Shown piece after piece: positions 8,027 through 16,819 of a stretch of DNA of 64,000 nucleotides. Each line of letters begins with the position of its first letter. Within the stretch, counting starts at the first letter, position 1. The stretch spans positions 1 through 64,000 of IMG/VR virus record IMGVR_UViG_3300028045_000010, one strand, 5' to 3'. This DNA comes from a virus. Both the position numbers and the translations under genes were made by a program. The notes under the pieces are model-generated. The model did not search any database. It was not told the origin of the DNA and saw only the letters and a list, made by a program, of their open reading frames with translations.

Positions 8027-10459
8027 ATGGAAGTAATTTTACCAGGAGATACCCCCAATGAGGGGAGAGTTAAAATAAACAGAGCTATAAGCGACCTTTT
8101 AAGTGGTAGTTCAATAACTCAAGGAGGAACAAACATCAATACCGTTTCTGGCACTACTCTGTTAGTCCCTTTGTATACTATAAATCTAGATGATGATATT
8201 TCTCTAAATTCTGTTTCTTCAACTACATTAAGTGGTGGAACACTATATTCTGGTTCAACTGATTTATCTAGTATATTTCTCACAACAGCAGACGGCAACG
8301 ATATTACAAGATTATCAGGTGGCACAAATATATCAACTGGTGGCACTGTAAACAATCCTATTATTAACCTTGATGATGACATTTCATTAAATTCTGTTTC
8401 TGCAACGACGCTAAGTGGCGGAACTATATATTCAGGAGGGACAGACCTTTATAATATTTTCTCAACTAGTGGTGGTGGTGGTGGTGGACTTTGGTCTGCC
8501 AGTACGGGTACCGATGCTATAATTATGCTTAATGGCGGTAGTATAGCTTCAGGAGTATTAGCTGTTGCCGAAGGAACTAACACAACTGCAAGTGGAGATT
8601 ATTCTCATGCTGAAGGGCTTAATACAACTGCAACAGGTTCAACAGCACATGCTGAAGGAACTAACACAACTGCAAGTGGAGATTATTCTCATGCTGAGGG
8701 GAGCAGTTCAACTGCTAGTGGATTCGCTTCTCATGCTGAAGGAAGGACTACAGTTGCAAGTGGATTTTATTCTCATTCAGAAGGTGGTACTACAGTTGCA
8801 AGTGGAGATTATTCTCATGCTGAGGGAAATGACGCATTAGCTTCTGGCGGCACATCTCACGCTGAAGGAAGTGGTACAGTTGCAGGTGGAGACGCTTCTC
8901 ATGCAGAAGGAAAAAGTACAGAAACAATCGGACTCGCTTCTCATGCAGAGGGAGAAAATACAATTGCAAAAGGAACGCATTCTCATGCTGAAGGGGTTGA
9001 CACTAATGCATTTGGAAGCGCCTCCCACGCTGAAGGGAATACGACATCTGCAGATGGGAACGACTCCCATGCCGAAGGGCTTGAAACAACTGCAAGTGGA
9101 AATCAATCTCATGCTGAAGGTTATAATACAAATGCTAACAAAACTTATTCTCACGCTGAAGGGAATACGACAACTGCTAGTGGAATCGCTTCTCATGCAG
9201 AGGGTACTAGTACAATTGCTAGTGGAGCAAATGCTCATGCAGAAGGGCTTGAAACAACTGCAATTGGAGCAAATGCTCATGCTGAGGGGGAAACCACAAA
9301 TGCAAGTGGAGACTCTTCTCATGCTGAAGGGCTTAATACAACTGCAATTGGATTTCCTTCTCATGCAGAGGGGAAAAACACAAATGCAAGTGGAGACGCT
9401 TCTCATGCTGAGGGAAGTGGCACATTAGCTTCTGGCACTACATCTCACGCTGAAGGAAGTGGTACAGTTGCAGGCGGAACATACTCTCACGCTGAGGGAA
9501 GTGGCACATTAGCTTCTGGCAGTACATCTCACGCTGAAGGGCTTAATACAACTGCAGTTGGAGCAAATGCTCATGCTGAGGGAAGTGGCACATTAGCTTC
9601 TGGCAGTACATCTCACGCTGAAGGGCTTAATACAATTGCTAGTGGAGCAAATGCTCATGCAGAAGGGCGCAGTTCAACTGCTAGTGGAGGAGCTTCTCAT
9701 GCAGAGGGGAGTGGTGTGGCAAGTGGAGCAAATGCTCATGCTGAGGGGAGCAACACACTTGCAAGTGGACAGCATTCTCATGCTGAAGGAAGGAGTACAG
9801 TTGCAAGTGGATATTATTCTCATGCTGGTGGTAATAGTACAATTGCAAGCGGAGTGTGTTCTCATGCTGGTGGTAGTGGCTCAACAGTAAGTGGTGAATC
9901 ATCATTTATACATTCTACAAATTCATTAGTAACGGGTGATAGGAGTGCTGTTTTAGGAGGTCAAAACATAACTGGAGCTACTGATGACACAGTTTATGTG
10001 CCAAATTTGTTTTCCGTTGGAAAAATGACTGGGACTTACAATTATGTAACAGTAGACAATTCTATAAGTAGAGAGATAGTTTTAGATGAATCTGTATATC
10101 CTAGTAATACTTTGTTCTATATTGATTTGTCAAATGCTACAAATAATATAACATTTCTTTATGATGGAGTCTTAAAGCCACTAACTTTTGGTACAGAATA
10201 TGTTTTTGTTATAGGAAGTAGTGTTGGCTCAGGAGCTGAACTTTTCTTTGATGTATCTAATGGTGAAAATCCATATTATGGCACTGTTACAGCTAGTGAC
10301 GGCACTAAGGCTATTAGAAATTATAGTACAATAGAATTTAATTATGATGTATCAAATACACATGTAGGAGCAAAAATAACATTACTATCTGTCGCAGAAG
10401 AATATATCAGCTCTATTGTAGATACTACAGGGTTGGTAGCAGGTGTTGTACTTGCTTAA
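8027..10459 (+). CDS. Tail fibre with YadA-head-type repeats, 810 aa
   Basis: Probable trimeric receptor-binding fibre. Residues 1-30 (LPGDTPNEGRVKINRAISDL) match the N-termini of the three fibres at 48-54 kb (GDxxNEGRxKIN), so this is probably a common tail-attachment domain. Two copies of a NLDDDISLNSVS segment lie at about 53 and 112. From about 180 to 622 there are roughly 32 tandem 14-residue units of the form HAEGxxTxASGxxS, the head-domain repeat of trimeric autotransporter adhesins, which folds as a left-handed beta-roll. This ends in RSAVLGGQNITG, and the last 150 residues form a distinct globular tip, the likely receptor-binding part. It lacks the Peptidase_G2 end seen in its relatives. 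It is separated from them by 38 kb. Confidence 0.88.
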   Translation: MEVILPGDTPNEGRVKINRAISDLLSGSSITQGGTNINTVSGTTLLVPLYTINLDDDISLNSVSSTTLSGGTLYSGSTDLSSIFLTTADGNDITRLSGGTNISTGGTVNNPIINLDDDISLNSVSATTLSGGTIYSGGTDLYNIFSTSGGGGGGLWSASTGTDAIIMLNGGSIASGVLAVAEGTNTTASGDYSHAEGLNTTATGSTAHAEGTNTTASGDYSHAEGSSSTASGFASHAEGRTTVASGFYSHSEGGTTVASGDYSHAEGNDALASGGTSHAEGSGTVAGGDASHAEGKSTETIGLASHAEGENTIAKGTHSHAEGVDTNAFGSASHAEGNTTSADGNDSHAEGLETTASGNQSHAEGYNTNANKTYSHAEGNTTTASGIASHAEGTSTIASGANAHAEGLETTAIGANAHAEGETTNASGDSSHAEGLNTTAIGFPSHAEGKNTNASGDASHAEGSGTLASGTTSHAEGSGTVAGGTYSHAEGSGTLASGSTSHAEGLNTTAVGANAHAEGSGTLASGSTSHAEGLNTIASGANAHAEGRSSTASGGASHAEGSGVASGANAHAEGSNTLASGQHSHAEGRSTVASGYYSHAGGNSTIASGVCSHAGGSGSTVSGESSFIHSTNSLVTGDRSAVLGGQNITGATDDTVYVPNLFSVGKMTGTYNYVTVDNSISREIVLDESVYPSNTLFYIDLSNATNNITFLYDGVLKPLTFGTEYVFVIGSSVGSGAELFFDVSNGENPYYGTVTASDGTKAIRNYSTIEFNYDVSNTHVGAKITLLSVAEEYISSIVDTTGLVAGVVLA
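8566..9893 (+). repeat. Tandem 42-bp coding repeats (about 32 units)
   Basis: In-frame degenerate repeats encoding the HAEGxxTxASG units of the fibre. Units near 9400-9640 are nearly identical at base level (alternating SGTLASGSTS and LNTTA/LNTIA units), which points to recent recombination. One unit at about 9711-9750 is three bases shorter. The absence of stops in other frames produces long spurious reading frames on both strands here. Confidence 0.9.
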
Positions 10460-10461
10460 AA

Positions 10462-12402
10462 TTACTCTCGAATAATTTTTAGGTCTCTTACTTCTTTGTA
10501 TGAAATATCTTTATCTTCAAGGTATTTCATTACTTTCTTTTTCTGTCTATCTGATGCAAGTTTATTACACACTCCTTTTAATTGTTCAAACTCTAGCCCA
10601 GATTGGTTAATATTAAATCCAATCATAAATTCTTTTATTTCATCCAAACCTCTTTCGTCGCTTTTGTCGTAAATCATCATTAAAATATATCTTCCTTTAC
10701 TTATTCTCGTTATGTATGAGCCTGCACAATTTTTTAAATCTTTTGCAGCATTTAAAACCATTTTTGGAGTTGATAATAGTTTAATTTTTAAATTACCATC
10801 ATATTCTTCTAGGTATTTAAATTTCTTTGCAAATTTTTTAAATTTTTCATTTTTTTCTTCATCACTTAACATATTATAATGTTCAACTATTTTATCATGA
10901 TAAGAATTAATTTCGGATATTGTTTTTATTTTATTAAACTCTTTATTTCTATCCCAATTTAATCCATTAATCATCCTTATTGAATCATCATAATTATAAA
11001 AGCTAAATTGTTCTAAAAAAGAATAGTTTAATTTAACATCATCTAACTTTATTGATTTATCTTCTAGGATTGCTGGACTTGAATCTTCTAGCGCATCTAT
11101 TCCAGCCAACTCTTTCATTCTGCTTAAAGAATAAGATTCTTGAGATATGTTATGTTTTCTATTTACTAAAAAGTCTAATGTAAGAGGTATTATTTGCCTT
11201 AGACTTATCGTATTAATGTCATCTCTAAATTCTATTAATTTAAAAAGAGATATAATATACTGTATATCATACTTCATCACTAGACTTATAAGCTCTTCAT
11301 AAGTTATAAATTTAGTAAATTTTATCAAATTTTTATAGTCATCAAATTTTTCAATTTTATTAAATATAAATTTTGATACAGATTTGTTTTTCAAATCTTC
11401 TCTAACATTAATTTTACCATCAGATATACTTACCTTACTATCTCCTTTAAATCCCCACCTTTTTAAGTCATAGAATATGCTTTTAGATTTTCCGTCCTTA
11501 GATTTATATATAAACTTTTCATCTTCTAGTGTTTCTGAATCTATTTCTTTTTGTATAACTTCATTTTCTAATGAAACTAAAAAATTAAATATATTAATTG
11601 GTGATGTTACATTTTCATCTGACAAAACGGATACATTAGGTAATTTACAGCTATACATCATATCATATAAAAAAACTGTACCCTTAGTTAATGCTATAGT
11701 GGATAGGTTTGAATAGCAAATTATACCAAAAAATATTGTATTTATTTTCATCATAATATCCAACCCAGGCTTTCCTATCATTTGACTCATTAAACTTTCT
11801 ACAATATCCATATTTTTAGAATCAACAACTAGACCAGCTAAATTATTTAAAAAATAATGTATTTCAACAAGATTATCTAGAACTGACAATTCTTCAGAGT
11901 TATAAAACTTTTCTAATATAAACAATAATTCATCTAAATTAAATTCTACTTTTTTGCTTTTTTCATATGATTTGTAAAAAATAGTTTTTTCTTTTTTGTT
12001 AATTGAAATATAAGATTCTAATTCTTTAAAGTTTACATATCTTGACTTCAAGGTGCAAGATGATTTTATTTTTTTCTTATATAAAATTAACTCATCATCG
12101 TTATTATAACATTTAAAATATCCATAAAAATAAGAGTTTGATTCTTTAATTTTTTTTAGATTCTTAGATTTAGAATAATTTATTTTACACTTTGGGCATA
12201 TAACATTTATTGTAGAATCAAATTTATTCATTATATCCTCATCTAAATCTTCATCTAATTCAATAGTTATTTCATCCTTTTTAGCTTTATTGTTTTCTTT
12301 AGTTATTTTTTTACCACAAGAACAGAAGTAAACTTCGTCTTCACCTTCTAAGTGATGAAAGCAAAAATGTTTTTTAATTTCTTTTAAATCTATATCAATC
12401 AT
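10462..12402 (-). CDS. Large PcfJ-like protein with N-terminal zinc-binding region, 646 aa
   Basis: The C-terminal 150 residues have the PcfJ-type signature: KMVLNAAKDLKNCAGSYITR followed by KGRYILMMIYD and a region ending near LKGVCNKLASDRQKKKV. The N-terminus has Cys/His pairs (CFHHLEGEDEVYFCSCGKK at about 13-31; ICPKCK near 68), probably one zinc ribbon. The middle is helical and unassigned; around residue 424 it contains SLSRMKELAGID, the RMKxLAGI element shared with several small proteins here. It converges on the fibre gene with two bases between stops. Its start overlaps the small 53-aa gene. Role unknown. Confidence 0.65.
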   Translation of the reverse strand: MIDIDLKEIKKHFCFHHLEGEDEVYFCSCGKKITKENNKAKKDEITIELDEDLDEDIMNKFDSTINVICPKCKINYSKSKNLKKIKESNSYFYGYFKCYNNDDELILYKKKIKSSCTLKSRYVNFKELESYISINKKEKTIFYKSYEKSKKVEFNLDELLFILEKFYNSEELSVLDNLVEIHYFLNNLAGLVVDSKNMDIVESLMSQMIGKPGLDIMMKINTIFFGIICYSNLSTIALTKGTVFLYDMMYSCKLPNVSVLSDENVTSPINIFNFLVSLENEVIQKEIDSETLEDEKFIYKSKDGKSKSIFYDLKRWGFKGDSKVSISDGKINVREDLKNKSVSKFIFNKIEKFDDYKNLIKFTKFITYEELISLVMKYDIQYIISLFKLIEFRDDINTISLRQIIPLTLDFLVNRKHNISQESYSLSRMKELAGIDALEDSSPAILEDKSIKLDDVKLNYSFLEQFSFYNYDDSIRMINGLNWDRNKEFNKIKTISEINSYHDKIVEHYNMLSDEEKNEKFKKFAKKFKYLEEYDGNLKIKLLSTPKMVLNAAKDLKNCAGSYITRISKGRYILMMIYDKSDERGLDEIKEFMIGFNINQSGLEFEQLKGVCNKLASDRQKKKVMKYLEDKDISYKEVRDLKIIRE

Positions 12403-12556
12403 ATTTTAAATATTTTTCTATTATAACTTTTTTTCTATATACTTTTTTTTCTCTTTTAATTTTAAGCATCCACAAATACTCCATTTCTCTTGATTGAATC
12501 AGTTCAATATTTGATTCAATCTTTGAATAATTATGATATAATTCTTTATTATCCAT
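12395..12556 (-). CDS. Small basic protein, 53 aa, with LLIE-type tag
   Basis: ATG at 12556, TGA at 12397-12395, overlapping the start of the PcfJ-like gene (ATGATTGA), which is typical of coupled genes. The sequence is helical and charged (NKELYHNYSKIESNIEL; EMEYLWMLKIKREKK). Its C-terminus KVYRKKVIIEKYLKYD aligns with the repeated VYKKILLIEKY tag of the 16.5-17.8 kb cluster. It lies three bases below the HNH-like gene. Function unknown; confidence rests on the overlaps. Confidence 0.5.
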   Translation of the reverse strand: MDNKELYHNYSKIESNIELIQSREMEYLWMLKIKREKKVYRKKVIIEKYLKYD

Positions 12557-12559
12557 AAA

Positions 12560-13087
12560 TCACTTTAATCTATCTTTGGGAAATTTACTTCCAAATATAG
12601 CTTTAATCTTTTTTCTTTTACAGAATACGTCTACTTTTATTTTTTCTGAGTAATTTTTAGGGTCTTGACTTAGTGTCATTATTTCTCCTAAATTTATTTT
12701 TTCCATCAATGAAGAATTTCCAGAACGACATATTTCTATAATTTTTTTCTGGTCGTGTATAGAGTTGCAAAGTTTAATCCACCCCATGTCAGCAGCTATA
12801 TCTATATGTTGCAATGTATGACAAGATTTACATAATAGAACTATTTTATAAGAATCTACATTTTGCACATCACCAGAAACAACATGAATCTCTAAAAACT
12901 CTTTATCAAAAGGTCTTATTCTACATCCTTGACATGTATAGTTTTCCTCTTTCATAATAAAATCTTTTAATTCCTTCCAAGATTCATTACCAAGATAGTT
13001 TCTATATATTTTGTCTGGTTCGGATGTTTCTAAATTTAATTCAAAGTTCTTATCTATTATAGATAATATGTTTTTATTTTTCAGCAA
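12560..13087 (-). CDS. HNH-like zinc protein, 175 aa
   Basis: Residues about 50-95 carry CQGCRIRPFDKEFLEIHVVS and later VLLCKSCHTLQHID, the CxxC...CxxCH arrangement of HNH endonucleases. The usual central His-His/Asp pair (e.g. LEVHHI) is reduced to LEIHVV, so catalysis is uncertain. The protein may be a nuclease, a homing remnant or a zinc-binding derivative. Its start overlaps the upstream gene's end by 14 bases, and a 53-aa gene follows directly. Confidence 0.6.
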   Translation of the reverse strand: MLKNKNILSIIDKNFELNLETSEPDKIYRNYLGNESWKELKDFIMKEENYTCQGCRIRPFDKEFLEIHVVSGDVQNVDSYKIVLLCKSCHTLQHIDIAADMGWIKLCNSIHDQKKIIEICRSGNSSLMEKINLGEIMTLSQDPKNYSEKIKVDVFCKRKKIKAIFGSKFPKDRLK

Positions 13088-13613
13088 ATCCTATTTTTAT
13101 CTTATTGTCTATAGCCATTATATAACAGTTTTTATTTTCTTCAGATTTGTAAGTGTAAAAATTTGTGGATTTTGATTTTGATTTTTCTAAATTTTCCACA
13201 TAATACTCTCCAATGTTTTCATCCTTTATGTTTGATTCAAATTTTTTTCTAGTTATTTTATTTAACTTATCACTATCTTTAAGGTGTTTAAAATATATTT
13301 CATTATCTTTTTCTTCATTATTTAATTTTGAATTATAATCAAATTTATTAATGAAAAATTTAGATAAATATTCTTGATTGTTTTCTAATATTTTCATAAA
13401 TAAATTTATAACTTCATCTTTTGAAATATCACTAGATATCCATTCTATATTTATTTTAATAAATTCTTTATAAATTTTATTATTATTTATAATTCCTTTT
13501 AAAAATTTTTCATCGAATGAAATTCCATTTTCATGAAAATAAATTCTAAATAAATCTAATCCATTATCATTCCTAACAGTATAATGCCCTATGAGGTCTC
13601 CCAAATCTTTCAT
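13074..13613 (-). CDS. Hypothetical protein, 179 aa
   Basis: Lys/Asn/Asp-rich soluble protein with no family recognised. I prefer ATG 13613 (MKDLGDLIGHYTV) over the in-frame ATG 33 bases upstream because the intervening bases form an A-rich leader. The middle is helical (INLFMKILENNQEYLSKFF) and the end beta-like (NCYIMAIDNKIKIGF). It overlaps the HNH-like gene by 14 bases, so the two are one transcript. Confidence 0.5.
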   Translation of the reverse strand: MKDLGDLIGHYTVRNDNGLDLFRIYFHENGISFDEKFLKGIINNNKIYKEFIKINIEWISSDISKDEVINLFMKILENNQEYLSKFFINKFDYNSKLNNEEKDNEIYFKHLKDSDKLNKITRKKFESNIKDENIGEYYVENLEKSKSKSTNFYTYKSEENKNCYIMAIDNKIKIGFAEK

Positions 13614-13757
13614 ATCATGTTTTTTTTTAGTATAGCAAATGTACAAATATTTTGTTTTAGAACAAAATTAAAAACCTTATTTAAAAAAGTCAATTTTTGT
13701 TTTTTTTTTCTATTTATATGTATCAGAAGAAAATATATTAATTAAATATTTAATAAA

Positions 13758-14792
13758 ATGAAAATTACTAAAGACGAGCTTGTTAACATGATTAAGGAAG
13801 AAGCTTCAAAATTGAAACAAAAAACCATACAAGAAGCAGAAGCGATAAGTGCTTCAGTTAACGTATATGATGTTGACATGAATTCGAATGATGAATTAGG
13901 AGATTCAGATAAAGCGCTAGCATATAAAGACCCATCTAAAAAGATAGAAAAATCAGGTGAATCTGCAAAGATGCCAAAAATGAACCAAAAAGATAATGAC
14001 CAAGGTTCTGATAAAAAAGCTGCTGTTGCAGTTAAGGTTGATGCTGGTTCTAAAAAGGGTGGCTCAAGCCACACTGCTGGTCAGGCTAAAGCTAATTTTA
14101 CTTCTAAGAAAGATGTTCAATCAACAAAGGCTTCTGGGCCATTTGATGATAGAGTTAATGATTTAAAAATGAACTCTGAAGATAAGGTTGTAGATAAAGA
14201 AGTTAAGACTTACGTTTCTGCTGGAGCTGAAAAGTCTGGTCACTCTCACACTGCTGGTCAAGCCAAAGCTGAGGTTCATGAAAGAATGCCAGAAAAAGAT
14301 GCTGAAGAGCCAACTGATAGAATCGCTGCTGGAATAGAAATTGATGGAACTAATGTAGATTTAAAAGAGTCTTATACTAAATCTGGATTAAAGTCTTTTA
14401 TATTATCAGAAGCTAAAAAAGCTGCTAAAAACTATTCTGAAAATCAAATTAAAGATGCTAAAAAATTAGAGCTAGAAAAAGAACTCTCTTTGGTTATGGA
14501 AAGCTTAGAAGAGTGTGGCGTATCAATGGAAGAAGGCATTTTTGGAGCTAGCAAAAAAGAGAAAGAGGAAATGAAAAAAACTCTTGAAATAGAGATTGAT
14601 AAACTTCTTGCAGCAAATCCAAATATAGGCAATGAATGGAAAGGTATAATCATGAAGCAAGCAGAAGATTCTGGATATGCAGGTGAAGTTAAGCCTCACG
14701 AAACATCTAAAGGTAAGTATGCGGGACAAAAAATTCTTCACTGGACCAAGTCAGCTACTTCTGCTGGTGGTTTCAATACTCCAAGATATTGA
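13758..14792 (+). CDS. Probable internal virion protein with IKEE N-terminal motif, 344 aa
   Basis: The N-terminus MKITKDELVNMIKEEASKL is the clearest example of the shared motif. Two near-identical SxHTAGQAKA segments lie at about residues 99 and 161, so the middle is a duplicated Ala/Lys/Asp-rich stretch typical of disordered internal or scaffold-like proteins. A second motif-like segment, SGLKSFILSEAKKAAKN, begins near 210. The C-terminus ends TSAGGFNTPRY, recalling the element in the 610-aa protein at 2.4 kb. Inference only: a packaged or head-core protein with prohead-protease sites. It stands alone between terminators, preceded by an A-rich leader. Confidence 0.55.
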   Translation: MKITKDELVNMIKEEASKLKQKTIQEAEAISASVNVYDVDMNSNDELGDSDKALAYKDPSKKIEKSGESAKMPKMNQKDNDQGSDKKAAVAVKVDAGSKKGGSSHTAGQAKANFTSKKDVQSTKASGPFDDRVNDLKMNSEDKVVDKEVKTYVSAGAEKSGHSHTAGQAKAEVHERMPEKDAEEPTDRIAAGIEIDGTNVDLKESYTKSGLKSFILSEAKKAAKNYSENQIKDAKKLELEKELSLVMESLEECGVSMEEGIFGASKKEKEEMKKTLEIEIDKLLAANPNIGNEWKGIIMKQAEDSGYAGEVKPHETSKGKYAGQKILHWTKSATSAGGFNTPRY

Positions 14793-14812
14793 TTTAACAT
14801 AAACACATAAAT

Positions 14813-14843
14813 AAAAAAAGCGACTCAATAGGTCGCTTTTTTT
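14813..14843. terminator. Bidirectional terminator
   Basis: Stem GCGAC / GTCGC with loop TCAATAG, flanked by A-run and T-run, so it works for both the 344-aa gene (plus) and the converging membrane-protein gene (minus). Confidence 0.8.
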
Positions 14844-14858
14844 ATTTATTTATAATTT

Positions 14859-15161
14859 TTATTTAGATTTTATATCTTCAATACTTTTATAAACACTTTC
14901 CATAAACCAATAACTATTTGTGTGAAATTTTAAATAATTATAAGAGAGTATTGTTTGTTGAATAAACACTAATAGTATTAGTCCAAAAAGAATGGGAGGA
15001 ATTATTCCTAAAAGCGGAAGGAAAAATGTATATAATGTAATTGCAAGAAAAAATATTAAACTAATTATAGAGAATTTTAGTTTACTTTTATATTTTAGAA
15101 CTAAATTTATTTTGTCTTGTCTTTGTTCTTTTTTTAATTGTATAGTTTTTAAATTTTCCAT
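14859..15161 (-). CDS. Small two-helix membrane protein, 100 aa
   Basis: A basic N-terminus (KKEQRQDKINLVLKYKSKLK) is followed by two hydrophobic segments, about 31-48 (SIISLIFFLAITLYTFFL) and 52-70 (GIIPPILFGLILLVFI), joined by a tight Pro/Gly turn, then a charged tail. Similar layout to the 112-aa protein at 16.2 kb, suggesting paralogues. Holin-like roles are possible but nothing specific shows it. Confidence 0.55.
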   Translation of the reverse strand: MENLKTIQLKKEQRQDKINLVLKYKSKLKFSIISLIFFLAITLYTFFLPLLGIIPPILFGLILLVFIQQTILSYNYLKFHTNSYWFMESVYKSIEDIKSK

Positions 15162-15297
15162 AATAATATTAATTTAATTTATATGTTATTTTAATAAATA
15201 TATATATTAAACGAATATTAAACAAAAACATTACATAATAATGAAAATAATTTTTTTATAACTATTTAATATTATAAAACATTAAAAATTCATAGAA

Positions 15298-16086
15298 ATG
15301 AAAATTACAACATCTGAATTAAAACAAATAATAAAAGAAGAAGCTGAAAGGTTTGCTAAAATAAAAACTTTATCAATAGAAAAAAATAAAATAGAAAATC
15401 AAATCAATGAAATGTACAATGAAGATGTTGATGAAAATGAATCTGTTGAAGAATCTGTTGAAGAATCTGTTGAAGAATCTATGGAAGAAGGAATTGAAGG
15501 TATGGAGCTAACAGAGCCAGTATCAGTAGAAAGTGGTGAAGAAAGTGGTGAAGATAATGTAGATGAATCTAATAGTATAGAAGAAGGTCAGATTACTGAC
15601 ACTATTAAGGATTGGTTTAGCAAAGAAGGAACTAATGTAGAAGATGCGTTAAAAAAATTACAAGAACATGTAATTAAAATGATAGAATCTCATGACATGC
15701 CAAATGAAGCAAAAGAGAAATTGAAAAAGGGAGCTGAAGGATTGGCTAAGAAATTATATGACAAGGCTTCTGGTGCAATTTATGACTATGAACCATACAT
15801 TCATTATTATCCAGCTAAGAAAGCTGAGGGGAGCCGAAAAGGTAGAGAAGAGCAGTGGCAATTTCGAGTTAGGAAAGCAGAGCCAAAAAGTCCTTGGTTA
15901 AAAGCTTTACAAATTATGGTTGGTGCAGCCTCAGACGACCTTAAAGGTAGGGGTTTGAATTACGCAGAAGGTGTAGAAGAAGGAAATATTCAAGAGGCCG
16001 TTAAGTCAGAAGTTAAAAAAGCAATTAAAGCTGAAAAACTTAAAAGCAGAGCTCAAGAAATTATAAAAGAAATGAAATCTTTATAG
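15298..16086 (+). CDS. Acidic probable virion protein with IIKEE N-terminal motif, 262 aa
   Basis: The N-terminus MKITTSELKQIIKEEAERF is nearly the same as that at 13758. It is followed by a Glu-rich repeat (VEESVEESVEES; four copies of a 12-base unit near 15445-15485) and a second small repeat (VESGEESGEDN). The C-terminal half is folded-looking, with YDYEPYIHYYPAKKAEGS and RGLNYAEGVEEGNIQEA, and ends in a basic helix. Acidic internal repeats behind a cleavable N-terminal signal are reminiscent of T4 internal or scaffold proteins; this is inference. A terminator follows directly. Confidence 0.5.
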   Translation: MKITTSELKQIIKEEAERFAKIKTLSIEKNKIENQINEMYNEDVDENESVEESVEESVEESMEEGIEGMELTEPVSVESGEESGEDNVDESNSIEEGQITDTIKDWFSKEGTNVEDALKKLQEHVIKMIESHDMPNEAKEKLKKGAEGLAKKLYDKASGAIYDYEPYIHYYPAKKAEGSRKGREEQWQFRVRKAEPKSPWLKALQIMVGAASDDLKGRGLNYAEGVEEGNIQEAVKSEVKKAIKAEKLKSRAQEIIKEMKSL

Positions 16087-16105
16087 TACAATCTAAATTA
16101 TAAAT

Positions 16106-16138
16106 AAAAAAGCCCAAATTAATAGTTTGGGCTTTTTT
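16106..16138. terminator. Bidirectional terminator
   Basis: Stem GCCCAAA / TTTGGGC, loop TTAATAG, with A-run before and T-run after. It serves the converging genes at 15298-16086 and 16151-16489. Confidence 0.85.
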
Positions 16139-16150
16139 ATTTATAATTAA

Positions 16151-16489
16151 TTAATCATATTTTTCAATATCTTTTTCCATACTATTAAAAGTTATATTTG
16201 AAATAATTTGCATCTTTTTTTGTATAAAAACTCCTCTACACCATTTTATTGTTAAATATACAAACATTAAAGATATTGGTAATAAAATGTAGAAAGATAC
16301 ATTACATATATTTTCTCCAAAAATATTATGACTAAAGTCTAATGTTGAAGAATAAAGCATAAATGAAAAAAACAATAAATTAATAGAAACTTCCTTTAGA
16401 ATTCTTTTTGCTCTTTTTTCTGAATCTTTAAAAGATGAAATACAATTATCTTTAAATTCTTTTCTTATTTCTTTTTTATCTTTTTCCAT
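16151..16489 (-). CDS. Small two-helix membrane protein, 112 aa
   Basis: Start taken at ATG 16489 (MEKDKKEIRKEFKDN), which follows an A/T leader, rather than the ATG 45 bases upstream. A charged N-terminal helix is followed by hydrophobic segments at about 38-54 (INLLFFSFMLYSS) and 66-86 (VSFYILLPISLMFVYLTI). General plan equals the 100-aa protein at 14.9 kb. Function unknown; a membrane-modifying or holin-like role is only a possibility. Confidence 0.5.
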   Translation of the reverse strand: MEKDKKEIRKEFKDNCISSFKDSEKRAKRILKEVSINLLFFSFMLYSSTLDFSHNIFGENICNVSFYILLPISLMFVYLTIKWCRGVFIQKKMQIISNITFNSMEKDIEKYD

Positions 16490-16539
16490 AATATTATATT
16501 TTATTGTTATAATAAATAAACGTAAATTATACAAAAATA

Positions 16540-16812
16540 TTACAAATCACCGAAAATATTTCTCATTTGTTCTGCACTCTCTATCTGTATAGGCTCACTA
16601 AGTGGACCTACTGCTCTAGAGATGATTCCTATAGTCGCATTATGAGTTGAAGGGCTTACAACTAAATCATAACTTATAACACTAATATCATTTTCTCTAA
16701 TATAAACTCCAGGACTAATAAATTTTTGTGGTGAATATAGTTCAATTAATAACTTCCTTTTATATACTGTTGATTGAAATTTTAAATGTTTTATCATATT
16801 ACTCTTGCTCAT
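16540..16812 (-). CDS. Tagged fragment of contractile tail sheath protein (gp18-like N-terminus), 90 aa
   Basis: Residues 16-24 are the tag VYKRKLLIE. From about 30 on, KFISPGVYIRENDISVI, then ATIGIISRAVGPLSEPIQIE and MRNIFGDL, follow the N-terminus of T4-type tail sheath protein (SPGIELKE..., AGKFQWGPAFQI..., LVNTFG). Full sheath proteins are several hundred residues, so this is only the first 60 or so. It ends with its own stop codon, not at a visible frameshift. It is the last of four tightly packed genes that share the tag; seven bases separate it from the previous one. It may be a functional small protein or a fossil; see findings. Confidence 0.7.
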   Translation of the reverse strand: MSKSNMIKHLKFQSTVYKRKLLIELYSPQKFISPGVYIRENDISVISYDLVVSPSTHNATIGIISRAVGPLSEPIQIESAEQMRNIFGDL

Positions 16813-16819
16813 GGTTCAA

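Noticed and set aside
8566-9893. CRISPR-like repeat array
   Set aside because: Units are contiguous, coding and degenerate in wobble positions; there are no unique spacers.
8119-9905. Long open frames on both strands across the fibre repeats
   Set aside because: They are caused by the 42-base repeat having no stops in several frames; their products are monotonous (e.g. repeated Met-Leu or Cys-Ser units) and the plus frame encodes the known YadA-type repeat.
13742-14074. Minus-strand 110-codon frame inside the 344-aa gene
   Set aside because: The plus-strand gene has the conserved N-terminal motif and its own terminator.
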